The translations under genes were made by a program, and so were the position numbers. A stretch of DNA of 64,000 bases from Celeribacter persicus. Its GTDB lineage: Bacteria > Pseudomonadota > Alphaproteobacteria > Rhodobacterales > Rhodobacteraceae. Shown in pieces: positions 17,599 through 26,292 of this stretch. The notes under the pieces are model-generated. The model saw only the letters and a list, made by a program, of their open reading frames with translations, had not been told where the DNA came from and made no database searches. The stretch is from contig NZ_QAOH01000010.1 in the NCBI RefSeq assembly GCF_003050785.1, positions 62,001 through 126,000 on the forward strand, read 5' to 3'. How positions within the stretch are numbered: the stretch's first letter is position 1; each line of letters begins with the position of its first letter.

Positions 17599-20565
17599 AT
17601 GGCATCCTATCAGGCACGTGGTCGCGATCCGCTGTTCGACAAAAACACCCAGATATTGCTGGAACGCCGGGGGCGGGAGCTGATCGGGCTCGGCCTTTTG
17701 GCGGTCGGGCTGATCTTTGCCCTGCTGCTCGGGAGCTACACACCTGAGGACCCGAGCTGGCTGTCGGCGACGGAAGCGCCCGTGAACAATATTCTCGGGC
17801 GGTTCGGGGCCTCGATTGCTTCGCCGTTGATGATCATTGTCGGCGTGGCTTCCTGGGGATTTGCGCTTGGGTTTTTGGCTTGGGGGCTGCGTTATATTTT
17901 GCACCGCGGGTCCGAGCGGGCGCTGGCGCGGGCGGTGTTCGTGCCGATCGCCATTGCCGTGGCGGCGGTCTATGCCTCGACCCATGCCTCCAGCGCGCCG
18001 CAGAGCTTTGGCGGGCTGTTTGGCGACACGGTTCTGGCAGCGTTGATCCAGATTGTGCCCTTTGGGGCTGCGCTCAGTCTCAAACTTCTGGCGGTGATGT
18101 CGTTCTTCGGGGCGTTGATGCTGGCGCTTTTTGCCTTTGGTTTCACCCGCTCCGAGATGTTGGACCTGGGGCGTTTCCTGCTTTGGGGGCTGGTGTCGCT
18201 TTATGCTCTGATGCTGCATGTGATGGGACGCAGTGCGCGCGGGTCTGTGCATCTCGGGCAGCGTATGGCGGAGAAGGCGGCGGTGCGGCGTGAGGAGCGT
18301 CGTGAGGAACGCCGTCAGATTGCCGAGGAACAGGCCGCCTTTGCCGCGCAGATGCAGGAGCCGCGTTATGGGTCGCGGGTGATCCGGGCCGATGCGCGGG
18401 AGGTTCCCATGTCCGCGCCGGTTACCGCTCCGATGCCCACGTCGGAAGTGGAAACCAAGCCTTCGCTTTTCGCCAAGATGCCGACGCTTCTCAAACGCAA
18501 TGCGATTGAGGATCCGGAACCCGAACTGATCGAGCCGGATCTGGCCCCCGATGTGGAGACGTTGCCGGGGCAGGATGATCGTATCCGCTCGAAAATCGCC
18601 AATGTGATCAACTCGCGTGCCCGTGCCGGGTCGCGTGCGGTTGTGCCGGGGGCGAGCCGTGTGGAGCCGCCGTTGACCGCCGCGCAAAAGGCGGTTGCGA
18701 AGTACAAGAAGGGTCCGCGCCCGATGATCCTCGATACGACGCCTGCCATGACGGGGCCTGAGGCGGAGACGTTGCAGGCCTATGATGCGTCTTATGATGG
18801 CTTTGACGTGGAGGAGTTCGAGACGGACTATGCGCCGCTCGAAGCCTACGAAGAGTCTTATGAGAATGCCTATGAGCCGGTGGAAACGCCGGATTACGTG
18901 GCGCCGCAGCCCGCTCGTTTCGAGCATGCGCAACCCGCCTCCCCCGAGGCGAAGCGCGTGGTGCAGCATCCGGTGCGTAAACCTGTCGTGCCCTCGAAAC
19001 AGGCGCAGGCGGAGGCGCAACCCAGCCTGAAATTCGACCCGAAAGAGGCCGAATACGAGGTTCCGCCGCTGTCGCTTTTGGATAATCCGGTCAATATCGT
19101 GCGGCACACCCTGTCCGACGAGGCGCTCGAAGAGAACGCCCGGATGCTGGAGAATGTGCTCGACGATTATGGCGTGAAGGGCGAGATCGTTTCGGTGCGA
19201 CCGGGGCCGGTCGTGACCATGTATGAACTCGAACCCGCGCCGGGTCTTAAGGCCAGCCGCGTGATCGGTCTGGCGGATGACATTGCGCGCTCGATGTCGG
19301 CGCTGTCGGCACGCGTGTCGACCGTGCCGGGGCGTTCGGTGATCGGGATCGAACTGCCGAACGAACATCGTGAAATGGTGTCCTTCCGCGAAATCCTGTC
19401 GGGGCGCGATTATGGCGACGGCAAGCATTCCCTGCCGCTGGCGTTGGGCAAGGATATTGGCGGCGACGCAGTGGTGACGAACCTAGCAAAGATGCCGCAC
19501 CTCCTGATTGCGGGGACCACCGGCTCCGGCAAATCCGTGGCGATCAACACCATGATCCTGTCGCTGCTCTATAAGCTGACGCCGGAAGAGTGCCGGATGA
19601 TCATGATCGACCCGAAGATGCTCGAACTTTCGGTCTATGACGGCATCCCGCACCTGCTTTCGCCGGTTGTGACCGACCCGAAAAAGGCCGTGGTGGCGCT
19701 CAAATGGGTCGTGGCGGAAATGGAAGACCGTTATCGCAAGATGTCCAAAATGGGCGTGCGTAACATCGACGGCTACAACGGGCGTGTCAAAGAGGCGCTC
19801 GCGAAGGGCGAGCTGTTCTCGCGCACGGTGCAGACGGGATTTGACGACGAGACCGGCGATCCGATCTTCGAGACCGAGGAATTCCAGCCCGAGGCGCTGC
19901 CCTATATTGTGGTGATCGTCGATGAGATGGCCGATCTGATGATGGTGGCAGGTAAAGAGATTGAGGCCTGTATCCAGCGTCTGGCACAGATGGCGCGGGC
20001 CTCGGGTATCCACCTGATCATGGCGACGCAGCGTCCCTCCGTGGACGTCATCACCGGCACGATCAAGGCGAACTTTCCAACCCGGATTTCCTTCCAGGTG
20101 ACCTCGAAAATCGACAGTCGCACCATTCTGGGTGAGCAGGGGGCGGAACAGCTTCTGGGCATGGGTGATATGCTCTACATGGCAGGCGGCGGGAAAATCC
20201 AGCGCTGCCACGCGCCGTTCGTTTCCGATGAAGAGGTCGAAAAGGTCGTCTCCTATCTCAAGGCCTATGGGCCGCCGGATTACGTGGGCGGTGTGGTCGA
20301 GGGGCCGGATGACGAGAAATCCGCCGATATCGACGCGGTTCTGGGGCTTGGGGTTGGCGGCAATACCTCCGGCGAGGATGCGCTTTACGATCAGGCAGTG
20401 GCCATCGTGATCAAGGATCGCAAATGCTCGACCTCTTACATCCAGCGCAAATTGGCGATCGGCTACAACAAGGCCGCGCGTCTGGTGGAGCAGATGGAGG
20501 ACGAGGGGGTCGTGTCTCCGGCGAACCATGTCGGAAAACGCGAGATTCTGGTGCCGGAGCAATAA
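17599..20565 (+). CDS. ftsK: DNA translocase FtsK
   Basis: Couples chromosome segregation to septation: it anchors at the divisome, pumps DNA and activates XerCD recombination at dif. The 988-residue protein has four or so N-terminal membrane segments (about residues 25-210), an acidic Pro/Glu-rich linker (about 215-480) and the RecA-like motor. Walker A is GTTGSGKS at 639-646 and Walker [12 protein letters not shown]. The end holds the winged-helix gamma domain with [23 protein letters not shown], which reads KOPS. The gene precedes lolA, a conserved pairing. Confidence 0.97.
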   Translation: MASYQARGRDPLFDKNTQILLERRGRELIGLGLLAVGLIFALLLGSYTPEDPSWLSATEAPVNNILGRFGASIASPLMIIVGVASWGFALGFLAWGLRYILHRGSERALARAVFVPIAIAVAAVYASTHASSAPQSFGGLFGDTVLAALIQIVPFGAALSLKLLAVMSFFGALMLALFAFGFTRSEMLDLGRFLLWGLVSLYALMLHVMGRSARGSVHLGQRMAEKAAVRREERREERRQIAEEQAAFAAQMQEPRYGSRVIRADAREVPMSAPVTAPMPTSEVETKPSLFAKMPTLLKRNAIEDPEPELIEPDLAPDVETLPGQDDRIRSKIANVINSRARAGSRAVVPGASRVEPPLTAAQKAVAKYKKGPRPMILDTTPAMTGPEAETLQAYDASYDGFDVEEFETDYAPLEAYEESYENAYEPVETPDYVAPQPARFEHAQPASPEAKRVVQHPVRKPVVPSKQAQAEAQPSLKFDPKEAEYEVPPLSLLDNPVNIVRHTLSDEALEENARMLENVLDDYGVKGEIVSVRPGPVVTMYELEPAPGLKASRVIGLADDIARSMSALSARVSTVPGRSVIGIELPNEHREMVSFREILSGRDYGDGKHSLPLALGKDIGGDAVVTNLAKMPHLLIAGTTGSGKSVAINTMILSLLYKLTPEECRMIMIDPKMLELSVYDGIPHLLSPVVTDPKKAVVALKWVVAEMEDRYRKMSKMGVRNIDGYNGRVKEALAKGELFSRTVQTGFDDETGDPIFETEEFQPEALPYIVVIVDEMADLMMVAGKEIEACIQRLAQMARASGIHLIMATQRPSVDVITGTIKANFPTRISFQVTSKIDSRTILGEQGAEQLLGMGDMLYMAGGGKIQRCHAPFVSDEEVEKVVSYLKAYGPPDYVGGVVEGPDDEKSADIDAVLGLGVGGNTSGEDALYDQAVAIVIKDRKCSTSYIQRKLAIGYNKAARLVEQMEDEGVVSPANHVGKREILVPEQ

Positions 20566-20638
20566 GCTCACGCGAAATTCCGTGAGCTGTGATGTGCCGA
20601 GAGGTGGAACTGGTGTCGCGAGCGGCTATATCTCAGGC

Positions 20639-21274
20639 ATGAAACAGATTCTCACAGCTTCTCTCCGGGCCCCTCTCAAGGCCCTTGCGCCTGCTCTTGT
20701 TACCCTGTCCCTCGCCGTTCCTGCGGCGGCGGAGAAATTGCCGCTCTCGACGCTTTCGAATTACCTCAACGGTCTCGGGACGGTCGAGGCCGAGTTCACC
20801 CAGATCAATGACGATGGCTCCCGGTCGCAAGGCTCGGTGACGATCAAACGGCCGGGGCGGATGCGGCTCGACTATGGCGGGGCTAACGATGCGCTGGTGA
20901 TGGTCGGAGGCGGGCAGGTGGCGATCTTCGATCCCGGTTCCAACGAGCCGCCGCAACGTTTCCCGCTGTCGCAGACGCCGCTGTCGCTGATGCTGGCGCG
21001 CAATATCGACCTGAGCAAGGCGAAGATGGTCGTTTCTCACACCGAACAGAACGGCGATACGGTGGTGCGGGCACAGGACCCGGACCATCCGGAATACGGC
21101 TCCATCGACATGATCTTCAGCCCGACCCCGGTGCTCAAGGCCTGGGTGATCCATGATGAGACGGGCGGTTCCACCACGGTTCAGCTCACCAAGATGAAAC
21201 TGGGCGGATCGGTGTCCGATGGGGAGTTCAATATCCGAACGGAAGCCAAGCGACGTGGAACGCCGCTCGACTGA
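20639..21274 (+). CDS. lolA: Outer-membrane lipoprotein carrier protein LolA
   Basis: LolA ferries lipoproteins through the periplasm from LolCDE to the outer membrane. The 211-residue protein has a Sec signal ending AVPAAA near residue 31. The mature part is typical of the half-barrel: LNGLGTVEAEFTQINDDGSRSQGSVTIKRPGRMRLDY, then DVDLS-like and ..PVLKAWVIHDETGGSTTVQL. It starts 73 bases after ftsK and probably shares its transcript. The ATG at 20639 is chosen because it begins the signal peptide. Confidence 0.93.
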   Translation: MKQILTASLRAPLKALAPALVTLSLAVPAAAEKLPLSTLSNYLNGLGTVEAEFTQINDDGSRSQGSVTIKRPGRMRLDYGGANDALVMVGGGQVAIFDPGSNEPPQRFPLSQTPLSLMLARNIDLSKAKMVVSHTEQNGDTVVRAQDPDHPEYGSIDMIFSPTPVLKAWVIHDETGGSTTVQLTKMKLGGSVSDGEFNIRTEAKRRGTPLD

Positions 21275-21280
21275 TCCGGT

Positions 21281-21865
21281 TCAGATTTTGCCGCAGGCGG
21301 TGAGTTGCTGGCGATAAATCTCGGCGCGGTCGGCAACGGAACCTGCGACGCGGACTAGCCAAGCTTTCGAATTGTAACTGCCGCGAGCGTAACCGCTGCG
21401 GCCCTCGTGATAGGCGAGGTACTGGTTGCGCGCGTCGTATTTCGAGATGCCAAGCTTTTCCGAAGACTCCGCCATGTACCAGCCCATGAAGTCGGTAGCG
21501 TCTTCGATCCGGGTGCGTTTCGCGCCCCGGCGTCCCTGTTCCTCGCGATACTCGTCCCATGTGGCGTCCAGCGCCTGAGCATAGCCGAAGGCCGAGCTTT
21601 GCCGTCCCATCGGAATCACGTTCAGGACGAACTGGAAGGGGGTGCGGGCATCGCCGTCGAATTTGCTTTCCTGATAGAAGGTCGCCATCTGGACATGGAC
21701 CGGAATGCCCCATTTGCGTTCGGATTTCTTCATCGCGCGCAAATAAGTCGGGCGCTGATCCAGAATGGAACATGCGTTGTCGAGATTTCTGGGCGCACTG
21801 TTATAGCCTCCGCCGCAGGCTGCCAGCAGGAGAAAGACTGCAAGTGCGCGAAGACGTCTGCTCAT
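21281..21865 (-). CDS. SLT-fold (lytic transglycosylase-like) lipoprotein
   Basis: A 194-residue predicted lipoprotein, signal MSRRLRALAVFLLLAAC with Cys17. The mature part looks like a small lysozyme-fold transglycosylase: MATFYQESKFDGDARTP carries the candidate catalytic Glu, AFGYAQALDATWDEY the Gly/Tyr/Gln turn, and NQYLAYHEGRSGYARGSY the C-terminal loop. These enzymes cleave glycan strands of peptidoglycan. Its end is only six bases from the convergent lolA end. The enzyme class is inferred from motifs; whether it is active is not shown. Confidence 0.82.
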   Translation of the reverse strand: MSRRLRALAVFLLLAACGGGYNSAPRNLDNACSILDQRPTYLRAMKKSERKWGIPVHVQMATFYQESKFDGDARTPFQFVLNVIPMGRQSSAFGYAQALDATWDEYREEQGRRGAKRTRIEDATDFMGWYMAESSEKLGISKYDARNQYLAYHEGRSGYARGSYNSKAWLVRVAGSVADRAEIYRQQLTACGKI

Positions 21866-21957
21866 AACTGCCTCTCGCTTTATATTTCCGGCCAGCATAC
21901 CGGATTTGACGATGCTGTGAAATGGCATTCCTGTGAACGTGGGCGCGGCTCGGTGGC

Positions 21958-22839
21958 TCAGATCAGCAGGGCCAGCAGAACCGGCAGATAGATCACCGAC
22001 AGAAGTGTGGAGGAGACGACCAAGGCGGCGACCGCATCCGAATCCGCACCGTATTTTTCAGCCAGCATGTAGGAGGTGACCGCAACCGGGGTGGCGACCT
22101 GGACGACGAGGACGGCGAAGGGTACGGGGGCGAGGTTGAACCAGAGGCCGGCGAGGGCGGCGATCCCGGCGCAAAGCACGACCTTGCCCAAGGACATGAG
22201 GGCAGCGCGACCGAGCCCGTGCGGGTGCAACCGTGCAACGGCAACGCCAAGTGTGATCAGCATGAGTGGGATGGCGATCTGGCCCAAAAGCGACAGTGTG
22301 TTCATCGCGAAGGGGGGAAGTGTCCAGCCCCGCCACAGGAACAGTGCACCGAGGGCGGTGGCCCAGACCAGCGGTTCTTTAAACGCCTTGCCGAGCGATC
22401 CGCCGCCCGCCGTGACATAGACGCCGAAGGTGAAGGACCAGAGCGCCATGGCGGCGAAGACGACGACGGCATAGCTCAGACCGGCTTCGCCGAAGGCGAA
22501 AAGCGCAAGCGGTAGGCCGAGGTTGCCGGTGTTGCCGAAAATCAAGGGCGCGAGGTAGGTGCGGCTGTCGAGCCCCATCATCTTGACGACGAGCCAGGCC
22601 GCAATGGTGACACCGCCATAGGCCACGACCGAGGCAAGTGAGAGGGCAGAGAGCGCGGCGGGTTCGATATCGGCCTTGACCAGCGCGGTGAAGATCAGCG
22701 CGGGGACCGAGAGGGTCATGGTGAGCTTGGTGACGAATTCGAGCCGGTACTCGTGGCCGGTCCTGACCCATGTGAAGCCGATCAGCGCCAGAAGAAACAC
22801 CGGTGCGACGATTTCGAGCACTGTCAAAACAAGGTTCAC
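21958..22839 (-). CDS. AEC-family transporter
   Basis: A 293-residue integral membrane protein with about ten hydrophobic helices, of the auxin-efflux-carrier family. The fingerprint NTGNLGLPLALFAFGEAGL near the middle of the first half is typical, as is the inverted second half with TLGVAVARL and QVATPVAVTSYMLAEKYG. Members move organic anions or malonate; the substrate here is unknown. I propose GTG 22839 as the start, behind GGGAA, because the upstream in-frame extension is not membrane-like. It is divergent from hspQ. Confidence 0.88.
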   Translation of the reverse strand: MNLVLTVLEIVAPVFLLALIGFTWVRTGHEYRLEFVTKLTMTLSVPALIFTALVKADIEPAALSALSLASVVAYGGVTIAAWLVVKMMGLDSRTYLAPLIFGNTGNLGLPLALFAFGEAGLSYAVVVFAAMALWSFTFGVYVTAGGGSLGKAFKEPLVWATALGALFLWRGWTLPPFAMNTLSLLGQIAIPLMLITLGVAVARLHPHGLGRAALMSLGKVVLCAGIAALAGLWFNLAPVPFAVLVVQVATPVAVTSYMLAEKYGADSDAVAALVVSSTLLSVIYLPVLLALLI

Positions 22840-22924
22840 AGACTGTTTCCCATTTCTCGGGCCGCCCCCCGTGGACAGAGACCGTTTGAAAGGTCTACTA
22901 ACCAAGAATGGGGGTTGCAATATT

Positions 22925-23251
22925 ATGATGTCGACACGCGCCAAATATCATCTGGGACAGGTTGTCCGGCACCGGAAGCACAGTTTCCGGGGGGTGGTGT
23001 TTGATGTCGATGCGATGTTCTCCAACACCGAGGAATGGTATGCCGCCATTCCCGAGGACGTGCGCCCGAGCAAGGACCAGCCCTTTTATCACCTGCTCGC
23101 GGAAAACGATCAGAGCTATTACGTGGCTTACGTGTCCGAGCAGAATCTCGTGGCGGATTACTCCGGGGAACCAATCCAGCATCCCGATCTGGACGATCTT
23201 TTCGGCCCGTTCGAGGACGGCGCCTATCCGCTACATTTTCAGTTGAACTGA
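22925..23251 (+). CDS. hspQ: Heat shock protein HspQ
   Basis: A 108-residue member of the HspQ/YccV family. In enterics it binds hemimethylated DNA in vitro and acts as a specificity-enhancing adaptor for Lon. Typical segments are KYHLGQVVRHRKHSFRGVVFDVDAMF, PFYHLLAEN, SYYVAYVSEQNLV and HPDLDDLFGPFEDG. It starts at the double ATG 22925/22928. No clear heat-shock promoter is visible in the 85 bases before it. The nearby STAS/HATPase and peroxiredoxin genes give a stress-related neighbourhood. Confidence 0.93.
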   Translation: MMSTRAKYHLGQVVRHRKHSFRGVVFDVDAMFSNTEEWYAAIPEDVRPSKDQPFYHLLAENDQSYYVAYVSEQNLVADYSGEPIQHPDLDDLFGPFEDGAYPLHFQLN

Positions 23252-23289
23252 TCTGACCGGCATATAGGAGGGGGCAGCCCCTTGCCTGG

Positions 23290-23781
23290 TCAGGCCATAT
23301 GCCCGATGGACATGCGAAAGCAGAGGCGGTTGCGGTCACCCTCGCGGACGTATTCCAGTTCATGCGCCAACTCCCGGATCAGGAACCAGCCGAAGCCCCC
23401 CTCCGGCAGGTCCGCGACCTCGCAATCGAGATTGGCGCTCCGTCCAATAGGTGGTTCGCCTCCGGGCATCATCTGGCCATTGTCGAGGATCGTGCACCAA
23501 AGACCTTTCGCGGTCTGGGACAAATGAATTTCGATCATCCCATCGGAATGATCCGCATAGGCATGTTCGACGATGTTGTTGAGCGCCTCGGCCAGCACGA
23601 TCTCAAGGCTTGCAAGTTCATCTTGGCCATAGCCGACCGATCCCAGCCCGCTCTTGATGCTTTCCAACCCGCGACGCACCGCGGCTTCGGTTGCCGGAAG
23701 GATGATTCTCAACGTGTGCTCTTTCGGTTGGGGTGGAACCTCCCAGGTCTCCTGACGGCTGAGATTGCCCTCAGGACGCAT
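23290..23781 (-). CDS. Anti-sigma-factor-type HATPase (RsbW/SpoIIAB-like)
   Basis: A 163-residue GHKL-fold ATP-binding protein. The N box is EIVLAEALNNIVEHAYADH, the G1 box ILDNGQMMPGG and the G2 segment LPEGGFGWFLIREL. Such proteins bind sigma factors or other targets and phosphorylate a partner STAS protein. It overlaps the end of the STAS gene by 11 bases, so the two are a partner-switching pair. The start at 23781 is chosen because the longer frame runs through the STAS gene. No sigma factor or PP2C phosphatase lies beside it. Confidence 0.88.
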   Translation of the reverse strand: MRPEGNLSRQETWEVPPQPKEHTLRIILPATEAAVRRGLESIKSGLGSVGYGQDELASLEIVLAEALNNIVEHAYADHSDGMIEIHLSQTAKGLWCTILDNGQMMPGGEPPIGRSANLDCEVADLPEGGFGWFLIRELAHELEYVREGDRNRLCFRMSIGHMA

Positions 23782-24115
23782 TCGCAATGCCCTCGACTGC
23801 GGTGGCGACACTGGTGTGAATGGAAAAAACGGTATCCATGCGCGTGAGGTGAAAGACCCGTTGTACGGTGGGATGCAGCGCGGCAAGTTCGAGACTTTGC
23901 CCATGGCGGACCGCTTTGAGCGCGCCGACGACGGCGCCGAGGCCGGAACTGTCGAGGAATTCGACATTTTCGAGGTCGAGAACAATCCGCGCGGGGCCAC
24001 TGTCGCTCAGCGCACGCATCTCGTCCTTGAACTGGATGGCGCAGGCCGCGTCGATGCGGTTTTCGACGACGCTCACGATTCGCACGTCATCAAAATCCTG
24101 ATGGGTCAGTTTCAT
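23771..24115 (-). CDS. STAS-domain anti-sigma factor antagonist
   Basis: A 114-residue single STAS domain. The phosphorylation site lies in VEFLDSSGLGAVVGAL, with Ser56/Ser57 as candidates, and RIVLDLENVEF is the preceding strand. When unphosphorylated, such proteins capture the partner kinase (here the next gene, which overlaps by 11 bases) and free its target. The pair may control a sigma factor, stress or exopolysaccharide output; the target is not in the window. The promoter must lie in the 89-base divergent gap before msrC. Confidence 0.9.
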   Translation of the reverse strand: MKLTHQDFDDVRIVSVVENRIDAACAIQFKDEMRALSDSGPARIVLDLENVEFLDSSGLGAVVGALKAVRHGQSLELAALHPTVQRVFHLTRMDTVFSIHTSVATAVEGIANAS

Positions 24116-24204
24116 ATCCCGTACCTTTATTTCTGTATCGGGCTTGATCCTACGGCTGAAATCTTACCAATGGGTTTGCGCGGAGCAGGAAAAGGGAGAA
24201 AAAC

Positions 24205-24666
24205 ATGCCGGATTATGATGGGTTGTCATCTCGCATCGCAGCGCTTTGTGCGGGGGAGACGGATGAGGTCGCGCTGATGGCCACGCTGGTGTGTGAAGTG
24301 CATCACTCGGATGACCGGTTTCACTGGACGGGTTTCTACCGTGTTGTTTCCGAGGGACTTTTGAAAATCGGGCCGTATCAGGGCGGGCACGGATGCCTTG
24401 TGATCCCGTTCGAGCGTGGGGTCTGCGGCGCCTGCGCGCGTACGCGTCAGGCGCAGCTTGTCCCGGATGTCGAGGCCTTCGAAGGACATATCGCCTGCGC
24501 CTCTTCGACGCGCTCGGAACTCGTTCTGCCGGTCCAGAATGCGAAAGGCGATCTGCTGGGAGTATTCGATCTCGACAGCGATTTCCCCGACGCCTTCACC
24601 CAAGAGGATGCGGATCGGTTGGGCGCAATTCTCGACAGTGTCTTTGCCAATGTGAGCCGGTCGTGA
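24205..24666 (+). CDS. msrC: Free methionine-(R)-sulfoxide reductase (GAF fold)
   Basis: A 153-residue GAF-domain enzyme that reduces free Met-R-sulfoxide using thioredoxin. The three family cysteines are at 64, 74 and 98, with spacings of 10 and 24 residues, the same as in E. coli MsrC (84, 94, 118). They sit in GGHGCLVIPFERGVCGAC and FEGHIACASSTRSELVLPV. The size is standard. It is followed 30 bases later by a pseudouridine synthase gene. Neighbouring peroxiredoxin and, at the window end, msrP point to wide oxidative-damage repair. Confidence 0.93.
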   Translation: MPDYDGLSSRIAALCAGETDEVALMATLVCEVHHSDDRFHWTGFYRVVSEGLLKIGPYQGGHGCLVIPFERGVCGACARTRQAQLVPDVEAFEGHIACASSTRSELVLPVQNAKGDLLGVFDLDSDFPDAFTQEDADRLGAILDSVFANVSRS

Positions 24667-24696
24667 TACCCGCGCGGGGAGACGAAAGAGACCGCG

Positions 24697-25344
24697 ATGA
24701 GTGACGATTACAATCCCCCGCAAGAGCCGCTGAACATTCTGCATCTGGACCACGAAATCCTCGTGGTGGACAAGCCTTCGGGGCTTTTGTCCGTTCCGGG
24801 CAAGGGGGAGCATCTGGCCGATTGCCTGATGTCGCGGATCAATGCGACCTTCCCTGAGGCCTTGCTGGTACACCGTCTGGACCGGGACACTTCGGGGGTG
24901 ATGGTCTTCGCCATGACACCCCATGCGCAGCGCCACCTCGGACTTCAGTTCGAGAAACGTCAGACTAAGAAAACCTATGTCGCTTGGGTGCATGGTCATA
25001 TCGCGGAGAAAACGGGAACGGTGGACTTGCCACTTATCGTCGACTGGCCGAACCGCCCGAAACAGATGGTCTGTCATGAGACCGGCAAGCCCGCTGTCAC
25101 AAACTGGCGTGTGGTGCGTTACGAGGGAAACCAGACGCGGGTGCGGTTGATGCCCAAAACCGGGCGTTCGCACCAGTTGCGAGTGCATATGCTTTCGATC
25201 GGGCATCCAATCATGGGGGACCCGTTCTATGCGACCGGCGAAGCCCGAATTGCTCCAAGACTCATGCTTCATGCCGAGCAATTGCGGCTGCGTCATCCCG
25301 ATGGTGGGGCCGGGCTGTCCTTTACGGCGAAATGTCCGTTTTAA
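24697..25344 (+). CDS. RluA-family pseudouridine synthase
   Basis: A 215-residue RNA pseudouridine synthase. The catalytic Asp lies in LLVHRLDRDTSGVMVFA; further signatures are KTYVAWVHG, PKTGRSHQLRVHMLSIGHPIMGDPFY and a DKPSG segment near residue 25. There is no S4 RNA-binding domain, so it resembles the short RluA type that modifies 23S rRNA and some tRNAs at position 746/32. The exact target is unknown. It is likely co-transcribed with msrC. Confidence 0.92.
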   Translation: MSDDYNPPQEPLNILHLDHEILVVDKPSGLLSVPGKGEHLADCLMSRINATFPEALLVHRLDRDTSGVMVFAMTPHAQRHLGLQFEKRQTKKTYVAWVHGHIAEKTGTVDLPLIVDWPNRPKQMVCHETGKPAVTNWRVVRYEGNQTRVRLMPKTGRSHQLRVHMLSIGHPIMGDPFYATGEARIAPRLMLHAEQLRLRHPDGGAGLSFTAKCPF

Positions 25345-25386
25345 AACCCGAGTAAATTTGTCGCGGCGTCCTAAAACAGGGTGGAA

Positions 25387-25410
25387 ATTCTATATTTAGA
25401 ATGTATCTAA
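25387..25410. promoter_or_regulatory. Overlapping palindromes upstream of peroxiredoxin (Irr-box-like)
   Basis: ATTCTA-TATT-TAGAAT (25387-25402) is a perfect inverted repeat. Overlapping it, TTAGAA-TGT-ATCTAA (25396-25410) differs by one base from TTAGAA-N3-TTCTAA, the iron-control element recalled for the Irr regulator of Rhodobacterales and Rhizobiales. It lies about 40 bases before the peroxiredoxin start in AT-rich DNA. Either motif may be an operator linking iron or haem status to the gene. Confidence 0.4.
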
Positions 25411-25447
25411 GTTAGTAGACGACGCACTTAATTCAGAGGAGATGACC

Positions 25448-26095
25448 ATGGGTCTTCGCATCAACGACATCGTTCCCGACTTTACCGCCAAAACCGATCA
25501 GGGTGAAATCAGCTTCCACGACTGGATCGGCGACAGTTGGGCCATCCTGTTCTCCCACCCGAAAGACTTTACCCCGGTCTGCACCACCGAATTCGGTGCC
25601 GTGGCGCAGCTTTCCGCAGAATGGGAAAAGCGTAACACCAAGGTGATCGGTCTCTCCACCGACCCGGTCGAAGAGCACACCCCGTGGAAAAAAGACATCG
25701 AATCCTTCTCCGGCGCGCCAGCGGGTTTCCCGATCATCGGCGACACCGATCTGGCCGTCTCCAAGCTCTATGACATGCTGCCGGCTGACGCGTATCTCGA
25801 TGAAAACGCGACCGCAGCCGATGCGGCCTCCGTGCGCGCGCTGTTCATCATCTCCCCGGACAAGAAGCTTCAGCTTTCCATGCTTTACCCGATGTCCGTG
25901 GGCCGCAACTTTGCCGAAGTGCTCCGCGCGCTCGACGGTGTGCAGAAAACCTACGGCAAGCCTCTCGCAACGCCTGCCAACTGGGCCGTGGGTCAGGACG
26001 TGATTGCCGCCCTGTCGTTGTCCGATGACGAGGCGAAAGAGAAATTCGGCGAGGTGGACATCAAGCTGCCGTACCTGCGTTTCGTGAAAGCCTGA
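25448..26095 (+). CDS. 1-Cys peroxiredoxin (Prx6 type)
   Basis: Reduces hydrogen or organic peroxides in the cytoplasm. The 215-residue protein has a single cysteine, Cys45 in HPKDFTPVCTTEFG, and no resolving Cys, with the long C-terminal domain (DVIAALSLSDDEAKEKF, LPYLRFVKA) typical of the Prx6 class. The catalytic Thr and Arg neighbours (PVCTT) are intact. I choose ATG 25448: the AGAGGAG site runs up against an earlier ATG at 25442, leaving proper spacing only for the second. The AT-rich upstream region carries a possible operator. Confidence 0.95.
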   Translation: MGLRINDIVPDFTAKTDQGEISFHDWIGDSWAILFSHPKDFTPVCTTEFGAVAQLSAEWEKRNTKVIGLSTDPVEEHTPWKKDIESFSGAPAGFPIIGDTDLAVSKLYDMLPADAYLDENATAADAASVRALFIISPDKKLQLSMLYPMSVGRNFAEVLRALDGVQKTYGKPLATPANWAVGQDVIAALSLSDDEAKEKFGEVDIKLPYLRFVKA

Positions 26096-26154
26096 GCGCT
26101 CAGGCCGTAACGCCGTAAAAATCGCCCCTGTTCGCCCGTGGCCCAATTCATTAA

Positions 26155-26198
26155 AGCGTTTCTGCTTAAACCTGACACAAGGTTTGAGCAGAAACGCT
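26155..26198. repeat. Long hairpin A of the palindromic element
   Basis: A 19-bp stem (one G-T pair, no mismatch) starting AGCGTTTCTGCT and ending AGCAGAAACGCT, with a loop of six bases (GACACA). Confidence 0.85.
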
Positions 26199-26219
26199 GT
26201 ACAACGTTCAAGCGGAGTG

Positions 26220-26264
26220 AGCGTTTCGACTTTACGTGATAAATCAAGTTAAAGTCGAAACGCT
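26220..26264. repeat. Long hairpin B of the palindromic element
   Basis: A perfect 15-bp stem, AGCGTTTCGACTTTA against TAAAGTCGAAACGCT, with a 15-base AT-rich loop. It shares the AGCGTTTC / GAAACGCT ends with hairpin A. Confidence 0.85.
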
Positions 26265-26292
26265 TTAGGCTGCCCGCGAACAGGGGTTTTTC

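Larger units (their letters stand above)
26125..26286. repeat. Nested palindromic intergenic element
   Basis: The gap between the peroxiredoxin and GT92 genes is built of nested inverted repeats. Outermost, CCCCTGTTCGC (26125-26135) matches GCGAACAGGGG (26276-26286), flanked by AAAAA before and TTTTT after, like a terminator split apart. Inside, TAAAGCGTTTC (26152-26162) matches GAAACGCTTTA (26257-26267). Within that lie two hairpins, 26155-26198 and 26220-26264. The simplest reading is a REP/MITE-like palindromic element inserted in a terminator loop. No coding capacity is seen. Confidence 0.7.

Noticed and set aside
16933-19428. 831-codon open frame antisense to the aminotransferase and ftsK
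   Set aside because: Arg/His-rich shadow of ftsK codon bias with no recognisable domain.
22886-22914. Heat-shock promoter before hspQ
   Set aside because: A TTGAAA is present, but no CCCCAT-like -10 occurs at the right distance.
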